From Thermosynechococcaceae cyanobacterium MS004 (GTDB taxonomy: Bacteria > Cyanobacteriota > Cyanobacteriia > Thermosynechococcales > Thermosynechococcaceae): a stretch of 64,000 bases of DNA. The notes beneath the pieces are model-generated. The model had not been told where the DNA came from, did no database searches, and saw nothing but the letters and a program-made list of their open reading frames with translations. The stretch is taken from NCBI GenBank assembly GCA_022402525.1, contig JAKRSB010000122.1, positions 62,001 through 126,000 of the forward strand, written 5' to 3'. Made by a program: the position numbers and the translations under genes. Of the stretch, positions 49,450 through 56,984 are shown one piece after another. Numbering within the stretch: position 1 is the stretch's first letter; the number at the start of each line of letters is the position of its first letter.

Positions 49450-50934
49450 ATGAAGAAATCTAATACCACGCGCTACTTGTGTGCTGCCGCTCAAATTGAT
49501 CGAACCTTTCGGAGTCAGGTTCTAGAGAAGATTCTAGATGAAGAGTATCGTGTTATCAGCATTCCAGCAGGTGTTGATTTATTAGCTGTTGCCAAACACT
49601 GTCTTGATGCTAAACGTCGAAAGTTAATTCGGAACATTGTTCTATCTATCCTTTTTATTATAGCTTTGGTAAGTGCCTATGGACAAGTAAGCTATGGACT
49701 TGAATACGGCTATACCGATCCTATCTCCGCCTTCTTACGCAGCATCTTTTCATCTTTCTTTTCCTTCTATTTCTTATTATCTTGGGCAGTAGTTGTATTT
49801 GAGACTTGGATTACTCGGTATCAAATTATTGCTAAATCTTTGCTAAAGCAGAACTTCAACCCAGACGGCGTAACTTTAACAGATGAAGCTGAAGCTGAGA
49901 TACGCCGTAAGCTTTCTGGAGTTATAAACGAAGAAGATTGCAACATAGTTATCTATAGCGGCTTTACACCTTTTGTCGGTTCAGGTACGGATATTGGTGG
50001 ATGGTCTTTTACTTTGAATATAAACAAAGGGAAAGAGGAAATGAAAGTCGCCAAGAAACCTGAACCTTTTACTGTTGAAGAGTTATATTCTTATATTGAT
50101 TCAGATATCAGAAAGCTGCATCTACAAGGAACAAGTATTCAAGACAAAATTTTTGTAAATGGTCAAGAAATTCGAGGTGACGAGAGATTTCTACCTGATC
50201 TGTTTCATCGTCCTTTAACGCAGGTCGATCAATCGACTTTGAAGGAGTTTATTGGAGGTCAATCAGATGGAATTAGGCACTATAAATGCATCCGTATAAT
50301 TGGTTGGCAGGGAGAAATCATCTTGTCAGTATTTTTGCGCTTCCTTAAACTCCGTCAGAATCTATTTGTTGAAGCCAGTTACTTCTTCTTGCCACCGCTT
50401 AAGCAGGAATATCGCAAGATTGATGAAATTCAGCATAATCCTACTTGGCGACAACTGGTTCAGATGCTTCAAGAGACATTTATGAAAGCGTTATTTCTCT
50501 TTCCATTTTCCATTTTTCTGCTTAGTGGAGAACTATTTCGACCTCTTGCTCGGTGGAATCAACGAATATCTAACAGACGATTAATTCGTGAAAATCCAAT
50601 GTTTGATTATGGTGCTTCAACTAGTATTCGGGAATTAGCAGCTTCCAATTTGTACAGCCACTATTTTCAGAAATTAGATAAAGAAATGTATCTGAAACTT
50701 ATTGAACGCCAAATCTTAGATAGTATTGTCAATTTCCTTGATGCTCACAATATTGATACTTCTGATTTGAGAGCAAGACAAGACACAATTTTGAATAATG
50801 GTGTTATTGTTACAGGTGGTTCCGTTGAAGTACAGAATCTTACTGTAGGGGAACGTGCTAAATCAGTAATGAACAATGTGACTCAAGCTGTTTCTTCGGT
50901 CACAAGTACTCAGGCAAGTAGCAGTAAAAACTAG
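49450..50934 (+). CDS. Membrane protein of unknown function with C-terminal GG motif
   Basis: 494 aa from ATG with an AGAGGAA ribosome site. The N-terminal segment (TRYLCAAAQIDRTFRSQVLEK; GVDLLAVAKHCLDAKRRKL) and the block YSGFTPFVGSGTDIGGWSF recall a family I remember from actinobacteria, also without known function. Hydrophobic segments lie near residues 60-78, 95-122 and 343-362. Residues 449-473 (NNGVIVTGGSVEVQNLTVGE) repeat the motif of the 129-aa protein. AT-rich codon use differs from the chromosomal flanks, suggesting transfer. The stop lies 31 bp before attC-like site 1, the layout of an integron cassette. Confidence 0.78.
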   Translation: MKKSNTTRYLCAAAQIDRTFRSQVLEKILDEEYRVISIPAGVDLLAVAKHCLDAKRRKLIRNIVLSILFIIALVSAYGQVSYGLEYGYTDPISAFLRSIFSSFFSFYFLLSWAVVVFETWITRYQIIAKSLLKQNFNPDGVTLTDEAEAEIRRKLSGVINEEDCNIVIYSGFTPFVGSGTDIGGWSFTLNINKGKEEMKVAKKPEPFTVEELYSYIDSDIRKLHLQGTSIQDKIFVNGQEIRGDERFLPDLFHRPLTQVDQSTLKEFIGGQSDGIRHYKCIRIIGWQGEIILSVFLRFLKLRQNLFVEASYFFLPPLKQEYRKIDEIQHNPTWRQLVQMLQETFMKALFLFPFSIFLLSGELFRPLARWNQRISNRRLIRENPMFDYGASTSIRELAASNLYSHYFQKLDKEMYLKLIERQILDSIVNFLDAHNIDTSDLRARQDTILNNGVIVTGGSVEVQNLTVGERAKSVMNNVTQAVSSVTSTQASSSKN

Positions 50935-50965
50935 GTTTTTAGATAAAACACCTCAAGGTCAACTG

Positions 50966-51057
50966 GGCTAACAAGCGCTTGCACTCGGAACGGCAGCATA
51001 CGCTATTAGCTGTGTCGTAAAGTCCAGTGCCGTCCGGTGAAGCGCCAGCCGTTAGAT
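50966..51057 (+). repeat. attC-like site 1
   Basis: GGCTAAC (50966-50972) and GTTAGAT (51051-51057) bound a long imperfect hairpin. The inner arms pair over 18 bp: GCGCTT/AAGCGC, CAC/GTG, CGGA/TCCG and CGGCA/TGCCG. Three unpaired bases, all on the left arm (50981, 50985, 50990), interrupt the stem. Extrahelical bases on one arm and a 3' GTTRRRY core are defining marks of integron attC sites. The 5' core deviates at one base from RYYYAAC. It follows the 494-aa gene in cassette orientation. Confidence 0.75.
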
Positions 51058-51178
51058 CGCTATTATTTCATTTCTATCGCTTCATTGCGGAAAAGCGGCG
51101 GCATTCCAGGAAAGGCCACCGCTTCTTTATGCTTTGGAAAGGAGTAACTCCTCAATCCATTCAGCCTGAGTGGTTCAC

Positions 51179-51475
51179 CTAGCCGGACACTGGCGAAACC
51201 GCGATCGCCCCAGCAATACCTGAGGATGGAGCAGGAGCACCACGCAACATCCCTTCCGTACTCAAATCTTCGTCGATGTCATCCCAGTGAATCCCATAAC
51301 CACCACCGCAAACTTCCCAATTTGAACGTTGATCGGGTGTGGCATTAAGCAGCTTTGGGTACCAAGCTAGAGGGACAGTGATTATCCGTCCATCCATTAA
51401 ATCAACGCTAACGGTTTCTTCAGTACAGTAGACATTCTTCACTCTTTCATCAGCCCGAATTGCCAAAATACCCAT
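51179..51475 (-). CDS. DUF2442 protein, copy 1 (antitoxin-like), chimeric C-terminus
   Basis: 98 aa. The DUF2442 core is clear: VSVDLMDGRIITVPLAWYPKL, NWEVCGGGYGIHWDDIDEDLS and EGMLRG. The last 15 residues (SSGIAGAIAVSPVSG) are not expected for the family and match the end of the adjacent 1030-aa membrane protein, including the stop codon and downstream DNA. The start overlaps the 3' end of DUF4160 by 26 bp, so translation is probably coupled. The pair is often adjacent in bacteria and is treated as toxin-antitoxin-like; activity is not established here. Confidence 0.85.
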   Translation of the reverse strand: MGILAIRADERVKNVYCTEETVSVDLMDGRIITVPLAWYPKLLNATPDQRSNWEVCGGGYGIHWDDIDEDLSTEGMLRGAPAPSSGIAGAIAVSPVSG

Positions 51476-51701
51476 ACCAAGCCTCCAATAGATTTTTCTG
51501 ATTTTCTTGGGCTATCGATTGCAATGTCCGAAGTTCTTTAGCACTAAAACCAATGTTGCTAGCGAGGCTCACTGGTTCCAGCCAAAATTTAGCCGATGAA
51601 TCATCGCGGTCAATATGTATATGCGGTGGCTCATTCGGCTCATGGCTGTAAAAATAAAAGCGGTAGGGGCCGATCCGTAAAATTGTTGTAACTCTAATCA
51701 T
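51450..51701 (-). CDS. DUF4160 protein, copy 1 (toxin-like)
   Basis: 83 aa from ATG at 51701: TTILRIGPYRFYFYSHEPNEPPHIHIDRDD, then KFWLEPVSLASNIGFSAKELRTL (both read in parts), the DUF4160 pattern. A longer frame from 51740 would start inside the attC-like site and is less likely. The start codon lies 15 bp from the attC-like site 2, so its promoter must lie in or across that site. Confidence 0.86.
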   Translation of the reverse strand: MIRVTTILRIGPYRFYFYSHEPNEPPHIHIDRDDSSAKFWLEPVSLASNIGFSAKELRTLQSIAQENQKNLLEAWYGYFGNSG

Positions 51702-51715
51702 ACGTTGGTTGCCAT

Positions 51716-51802
51716 GTCTAACCCAGGCGTGCAACGGCACGGAGCGATACGCTAGGCTGCTTCAAAGTTCAATTCTGTCCGCTGAAGCCTGAGCCGTTAG
51801 AT
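51716..51802 (+). repeat. attC-like site 2
   Basis: Core sites GTCTAAC (51716-51722, exact RYYYAAC) and GTTAGAT (51796-51802, exact GTTRRRY) bound 87 bp. The inner arms are partly complementary (AGGC/GCCT, CGG/CCG) with bulges. The stem is less perfect than site 1. The sequence is identical to site 3. Confidence 0.7.
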
Positions 51803-51928
51803 CGCTATTACTTCATTTCTATCGCTTCATTGCGGAAAAGCGGCGGCATTCCATTTCAGGAAAGGCCACCGCTTCTTTATGCTTTGGAAGGGAGTAACCC
51901 CTCAATCCGTTCAGCCTGAGTGGCTCGC

Positions 51929-52225
51929 CTAGCCGGACACTGGCGAAACCGCGATCGCCCCAGCAATACCTGAGGATGGAGCAGGAGCACCACGCAACAT
52001 CCCTTCCGTACTCAAATCTTCGTCGATGTCATCCCAGTGAATCCCATAACCACCACCGCAAACTTCCCAATTTGAACGTTGATCGGGTGTGGCATTAAGC
52101 AGCTTTGGGTACCAAGCTAGAGGGACAGTGATTATCCGTCCATCCATTAAATCAACGCTAACGGTTTCTTCAGTACAGTAGACATTCTTCACTCTTTCAT
52201 CAGCCCGAATTGCCAAAATACCCAT
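51929..52225 (-). CDS. DUF2442 protein, copy 2, chimeric C-terminus
   Basis: Identical in protein sequence to the copy ending at 51179, including the SSGIAGAIAVSPVSG tail. It overlaps its DUF4160 partner by 26 bp. The stop and the following ~120 bp again match the DNA at the 3' end of the 1030-aa gene. Confidence 0.85.
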   Translation of the reverse strand: MGILAIRADERVKNVYCTEETVSVDLMDGRIITVPLAWYPKLLNATPDQRSNWEVCGGGYGIHWDDIDEDLSTEGMLRGAPAPSSGIAGAIAVSPVSG

Positions 52226-52451
52226 ACCAAGCCTCCAATAGATTTTTCTGATTTTCTTGGGCTATCGATTGCAATGTCCGAAGTTCTTTAGCACTAAAAC
52301 CAATGTTGCTAGCGAGGCTCACTGGTTCCAGCCAAAATTTAGCCGATGAATCATCGCGGTCAATATGTATATGCGGTGGCTCATTCGGCTCATGGCTGTA
52401 AAAATAAAAGCGGTAGGGGCCGATCCGTAAAATTGTTGTAACTCTAATCAT
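52200..52451 (-). CDS. DUF4160 protein, copy 2
   Basis: Identical in protein sequence to copy 1, from ATG at 52451. It lies between attC-like site 3 and DUF2442 copy 2. Confidence 0.86.
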   Translation of the reverse strand: MIRVTTILRIGPYRFYFYSHEPNEPPHIHIDRDDSSAKFWLEPVSLASNIGFSAKELRTLQSIAQENQKNLLEAWYGYFGNSG

Positions 52452-52465
52452 ACGTTGGTTGCCAT

Positions 52466-52552
52466 GTCTAACCCAGGCGTGCAACGGCACGGAGCGATAC
52501 GCTAGGCTGCTTCAAAGTTCAATTCTGTCCGCTGAAGCCTGAGCCGTTAGAT
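52466..52552 (+). repeat. attC-like site 3
   Basis: GTCTAAC (52466-52472) to GTTAGAT (52546-52552), identical to site 2 throughout. The DNA to its right is the third copy of the shared spacer, leading into the 3' end of the 1030-aa gene. Confidence 0.7.
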
Positions 52553-52678
52553 CACTATTGCTTCATTTCTATCACTTCATTGCGGAAAAGCGGCGGCATT
52601 CCATTCCAGGAAAGGCCACCGCTTCTTTATGCTTTGGAAGGGAATAACCCCTCAATCCGTTCAGCCTGAATGGCTCGC

Positions 52679-55600
52679 CTAGCCGGACACTGGCGAAACC
52701 GCGATCGCCCCAGCAAGTCCCGCCGCAATACCAGAGCTGAGTGCAGTGGCAAAGAGCCACCAAGCCGCCGTGGCCGCCGCCTTACGGGTTACTTCAGCCT
52801 GTTCTTGCGCCTGCCGCTTGATGTCGTCTAGACGCGACTGGATTTGATGCTGAATGCGCTCAGCCCGTTGCAGGACATTGGTGCGCACCTGATCCACCTG
52901 GTCGATGACCCGGTTGGCGTCCGCTTCAGAAATATCGTCCCGTGAACTGATGACCGCCACTAAGGTATCTCGGTCAAACTGCGACAGGCGATCGCGCAGG
53001 GCCTCAAAGCCCGCATTGGGGTCATCAAAGAGGGTGCGCACATCCTGCTTAATGCCGTCATAGTTGAGTTCAGGGCGCTCTAGACCGTTGAGATAGTCGC
53101 GAATTTTCCCTAAAATCCCCTCAATGACAGACTCAATCTTGGCCTTAATAGCCTCGATTTGAGCCATCAGCCGATCACGCACCGCCAGCACCCGATCCAC
53201 AATTTCTTCGGCTTCCGCTTCCGAAATGTCTTCCCGCTGGGACAGGAGCGCCACAACGGTAGAGCGGTCAACTTGGGACAGGCGATCGCCAAGCTGATTT
53301 ACCCCCAAGCGCGGGTCTTGGAACAGTAGACCCAAGTCGCGCTTAATGCCGTCGGGGTTTAGCTCGGCTTTATCGGTATTGCGCAGATAGTCTTCTAGGG
53401 CAGTTTGGAAATTCTGCACCTTTTCTTGGGCGCGAAGGGCCAGTCGCCGAGGGGTACGCAGCACTTGACGAATGGTATCCTGCACTTGGTCGATGGTGGC
53501 GTTGACCTCTTCTTCCGTCAGGTCATCCCGCTGACTGAGCAACTGCACCAGGGTATCGCGATCCACTTGGGCGAGGCGATCGCGGATGAGGCTTAGCCCC
53601 GTCTTGGGATCTTCCAGGAGCGTGCTGAGGTCGCGTTTAATGCCTTCAGGATTTAGCTCGGATTTACCCGTGTCCCGCAGGTAGGCTGCGATCGCGGCGG
53701 TGGTGTCTTCGTACTTCACCTTGGCTTGATGGGCCAGGTCTTCTGGGGCATGGATCACCTGCTTCCAGCTCGATTCCACCTGATCCAGGACGCTCTTCAC
53801 CTGATCTTCGCTGAGATTTTCCTGCTGGCTCAAAAGCTGCACCAGGGTATCGCGGTCAAAGCGACTGGCTCGCAGCTTGAGGTCATAAAAGCCCACCTGC
53901 GGGTCGTCTAGGAGCGTTTTTAAGTCGTGCTTGATACCCTCTGGATCTAGCTCAGATTTGCCCGTACTGCGCAAGTAGTCCTGCACCTTTTGCCATTGAA
54001 GATCAACCCTAGCCTGAGCGCCTTCCTTCAGCCCCTTGCTATCGGCGATCGCGACGGTCAAAACCTGCGTAAAGGCGTCAGAGAGATGCGTCTTTTCGAC
54101 GCTATTGAGATCCGTCCGCTGCTGAAGATCGCTCAAGACATTCTTCTGCTGAAGCTGCACGAGGCGATCGTGGAGCTCCTGGGGGTCGGCCTCAGGGTCA
54201 GTTAGCAATGCCTTAAAAGATTGGCTCGCTTCTACTGAGAGAAACTCCTCTTTTGGCGTTGTATGAAGATAGTGGCTCACGGCCTGCCGCGTATCTTCCA
54301 GCGCTTCTGCCGCCTCTGCCTCCCGCACCTCTGCCAAGACCTGCTGCCGCACCTGCTCTAGTTTGTCGGTGAGATCGGCAATCTTAGCCTGAGTAAACAC
54401 GCCACGGGACTGAAGAATGAAAGTAAAGTCAGAGTCCTTCAGGGACTCAATGCCTTGGCGAATCGTCCGCGCATCCGCATTGGGGTCATAAAGCAGCGCT
54501 CTAAAGTCCGTCTCAACCTGAGATAGCTGCCAAGCATAGGTGTGGCGCAGGTAGTCTTCCACGTCCGAGCGAATTACCGCCGCCCCTGGAGAGAGGGTCG
54601 AGCTGGCCACCTGTTCTGAAACAGCGCTCACCCGATCTTGCACCTGGGCTTGAGCACTCTTAAGCTGACCCTTAATTTTGCCAACATCCAGATCGGATAA
54701 ATCCACCCGACCCACGATCGCCCCCAGGAGCGCACTAATGCCCTGCTCTAGCTGGCTCGGATTTTGCTGGGCACGGGCGTCTTTCACAAACTGACCGAGC
54801 TGCTTCGCAAATTCTTGCGAGAGGAGTTCTCTCGGCTTTGCCGATTTGGCAAACTTCAGCAGATCGCTGAGTCCACCACCGGATTTGAGACTCTTGAGCG
54901 CACCCTGCCAGGACTGATCTAACTCATTCACAATCTTCTTGACATCCCGTGGAGAGAGGTCAGTACGCTCTTTGAGTAAATTCTCGAAGGTTTCCCGACT
55001 GACCGTCGGCAGATTTTCTCCAGACACTAGGCCCTTGAGGTCAGCGTCAGACTCCTTTAGAATTTTTTCAAACTGCTCCCGAATCCCCTGGAGATTTAGC
55101 TCCGGCGATCGCACCGTGCTGATGAGTTTTCCAAAGGACTCCTGAACGTCCTGGGGGTCAACATAGGCCGTCATTTCCCGACGCACTGCCGCCGCCGCCG
55201 CCTCTGCAGAAGACACCAACTCAGAGCCAGCAGCCTTTACGCCCAGCGCTGCGGTCGCCGTCCCAAATACCGTCTGAAACCCTTTGGTGGCCGTACTCAC
55301 CACAGAGCCCACCAATGAGCCTACAGTCGTAGAGCTAATCCAGACCAAAATTGAAAAATAAGACGCCCAAATGACCAGCCCCACCGTCACGCCCATTATG
55401 GTGGTGGTTACAAAGCTGAGCTTGACCGCCAGCAAGGACGCCACAAATAGCGCAATACTAACCGTCACTAACGTCCACAGCCCCACCGCCTTGCCAATGG
55501 TGCCCATGCTGCTGCCGCCACCGGAGGACTCGTGATCATTGGGGGCAAGACTAAAGACTGAAATTCCAGCAGCTACTGAGAAGTTGGTGAGTAGCATCTG

Positions 55601-55771
55601 AAACCCAAAGGTCAAAAACAGCCCCGCCACCAGTGCCGTAAAGAACTGCGGCCCTGAAAACGCTAAGGTTGTCTCACGGGCGGTATCGATGAGCTGAGGA
55701 TCGGACTGCACGCCTACTTGGGCGAGGACAGTTGCCACAGCTCCCTGAAAAACTGTTTCATTTGCCAACAT
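52679..55771 (-). CDS. 1030-aa membrane protein with six ~95-residue repeats
   Basis: Three or more N-terminal membrane helices (FFTALVAGLFLTFGFQMLL; GLWTLVTVSIALFVASLLAV; MGVTVGLVIWASYFSILVWI) precede a long helical region. Six related units each have YLRxTxKxELxPEGIKxDL, then LLxDPxxG, DRDTLVQLLSQRxDLSEE and a DQV helix. Their starts are spaced about 280-300 bp, near 54550, 54270, 53970, 53680, 53390 and 53090. A last TM helix (AWWLFATALSSGIAAGLAGAIAV) ends the protein. No named function is known to me; the layout suggests a membrane-anchored extended scaffold. It is divergent from a CsbD gene across an AT-rich gap. Confidence 0.82.
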   Translation of the reverse strand: MLANETVFQGAVATVLAQVGVQSDPQLIDTARETTLAFSGPQFFTALVAGLFLTFGFQMLLTNFSVAAGISVFSLAPNDHESSGGGSSMGTIGKAVGLWTLVTVSIALFVASLLAVKLSFVTTTIMGVTVGLVIWASYFSILVWISSTTVGSLVGSVVSTATKGFQTVFGTATAALGVKAAGSELVSSAEAAAAAVRREMTAYVDPQDVQESFGKLISTVRSPELNLQGIREQFEKILKESDADLKGLVSGENLPTVSRETFENLLKERTDLSPRDVKKIVNELDQSWQGALKSLKSGGGLSDLLKFAKSAKPRELLSQEFAKQLGQFVKDARAQQNPSQLEQGISALLGAIVGRVDLSDLDVGKIKGQLKSAQAQVQDRVSAVSEQVASSTLSPGAAVIRSDVEDYLRHTYAWQLSQVETDFRALLYDPNADARTIRQGIESLKDSDFTFILQSRGVFTQAKIADLTDKLEQVRQQVLAEVREAEAAEALEDTRQAVSHYLHTTPKEEFLSVEASQSFKALLTDPEADPQELHDRLVQLQQKNVLSDLQQRTDLNSVEKTHLSDAFTQVLTVAIADSKGLKEGAQARVDLQWQKVQDYLRSTGKSELDPEGIKHDLKTLLDDPQVGFYDLKLRASRFDRDTLVQLLSQQENLSEDQVKSVLDQVESSWKQVIHAPEDLAHQAKVKYEDTTAAIAAYLRDTGKSELNPEGIKRDLSTLLEDPKTGLSLIRDRLAQVDRDTLVQLLSQRDDLTEEEVNATIDQVQDTIRQVLRTPRRLALRAQEKVQNFQTALEDYLRNTDKAELNPDGIKRDLGLLFQDPRLGVNQLGDRLSQVDRSTVVALLSQREDISEAEAEEIVDRVLAVRDRLMAQIEAIKAKIESVIEGILGKIRDYLNGLERPELNYDGIKQDVRTLFDDPNAGFEALRDRLSQFDRDTLVAVISSRDDISEADANRVIDQVDQVRTNVLQRAERIQHQIQSRLDDIKRQAQEQAEVTRKAAATAAWWLFATALSSGIAAGLAGAIAVSPVSG

Positions 55772-56556
55772 TTCTTCTTCCTACCTAAAAATGGCCAATT
55801 GTATTCCGAGATAACTTAATTCCGAGATCTTGAACCAGATTTCGGTTGAACGCTTGAGTTCAATCAGGCTTTTGTAGAGCTGCACAAAAAACTGCGATCG
55901 CCCTGCCCATTTTCTCTAACAGCTTTGAAAAAAGTATCAAACAGCGCTGTCTAAAAAGATTTGGGTATAGGAAGCAAACGTAGAATTTATAAAATTTTCA
56001 AGCCAGCTCTCACACCAGCCCCATAGATTTACTCTCATTTATTTCAAGAATTTTTAAAGACCGAACACTATTTATTAGAATCAATCTTCAAAATATCTAC
56101 TTTGAAATCATTAGAACCTAGCTTGAAGATTCAACAAACGTCCTCAAGAAAGAGAGACTGAATTTAAAAATCTATCCGATGACAGATATTTACAAAATCT
56201 CAGATTTTACGAAGTTAAACTTTTTCCAGAAGCACAGCAAAACTGCATAAAGTTCAACAAAAATATCAATAAATGAGAGACTTTAAGATTTTTAAGACAA
56301 AATCAATTATCTAACTGAAAATGCTTCTGCTACAGCAGTTTCAGCGCTTATCTTAGATATTATTCACAGCAATATCTCCATAAAATTAACCATAATCTCT
56401 CTTTAGGAAGAGTCCATCCAAGTCATCCTAAAACTAGGATATAAACGTTAACTCAGCTTAGCTTTTAAGAACCTGACCCTAATTGCAGCTTCTTTTAAGC
56501 AAACTAGAGTAAACGCTTAAACTTCGACTAACTTCATTAACAAAGGACTTAAGGTT
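55772..56556. other. Long AT-rich intergenic region between divergent genes
   Basis: 785 bp, strikingly AT-rich compared with either side, with no ORF or tRNA. It must contain the promoters of the 1030-aa gene and csbD. No clear dyads or long repeats were spotted. Confidence 0.65.
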
Positions 56557-56739
56557 ATGGGTCTCGACGATAAAATTAAAGCTGCTGCCAAAAACGTTGA
56601 AGGCAAGGCTCAAGAAACGTTAGGCAATATCACTGGCGATCCAGAAGACCAAGCCGCAGGCAAAGCAAAGCAAGCTGAAGCAAGTGTTCGCAATGCCGTT
56701 GAAGACGGAAAAGATGCTGTCAAAAAGGCAGTTGACTAG
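56557..56739 (+). CDS. CsbD-family stress protein
   Basis: A 60-aa hydrophilic protein: DDKIKAAAKNVEGKAQETLG, then ITGDPEDQAAGKAKQAEA, the CsbD pattern. CsbD proteins are general-stress induced and of unknown mechanism. AAAGGAC serves as the ribosome site. A strong terminator follows. Confidence 0.9.
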   Translation: MGLDDKIKAAAKNVEGKAQETLGNITGDPEDQAAGKAKQAEASVRNAVEDGKDAVKKAVD

Positions 56740-56807
56740 GACGCTACAATCCTTTCAGCCTTTTAGGGAATCGTCCCTAGACTAAGTAGTCTACGCTCTA
56801 AGCAGCT

Positions 56808-56850
56808 AAAAGCACCAAGGCCATAATGGTCTTGGTGCTTTTGTGTTTTG
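56808..56850 (+). terminator. Strong terminator after the CsbD gene
   Basis: AAAAGCACCAAG and CTTGGTGCTTTT form a 12-bp stem extended inward by GCCA/TGGT with a TAA loop; T-rich DNA follows. It could work on both strands. Confidence 0.9.
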
Positions 56851-56984
56851 TCTCTTGATGCTTGGTTATGGGTCAAGGTTATGGGTCAAGTCTGGCAAAA
56901 GGCTAACTCGCATAAAATGGTTGAATCCAGCAAGGGCATCAGTTTTCCAGATGCCTTTCAAAAAGCGTTCGGAGTATTGACGAA

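Larger units (their letters stand above)
51052..51796. mobile_element. Gene cassette B (DUF4160-DUF2442, inverted)
   Basis: A 745-bp unit between the crossover points of attC-like sites 1 and 2. It comprises a ~120-bp spacer, the 3' tail shared with the 1030-aa gene, DUF2442, DUF4160 and site 2. The ORFs run against the attC direction. It is nearly identical to cassette C; the ORF part appears identical and the spacer differs at a few bases and a 5-bp gap. Confidence 0.65.
51797..52546. mobile_element. Gene cassette C (second copy of DUF4160-DUF2442)
   Basis: 750 bp, the direct repeat of cassette B, with its own attC-like site 3. Both ORFs encode products identical to those of copy 1. Confidence 0.65.

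Noticed and set aside
51450-51740. Longer DUF4160 start at 51740
   Set aside because: It would begin inside the attC-like site; the family start corresponds to the ATG at 51701.
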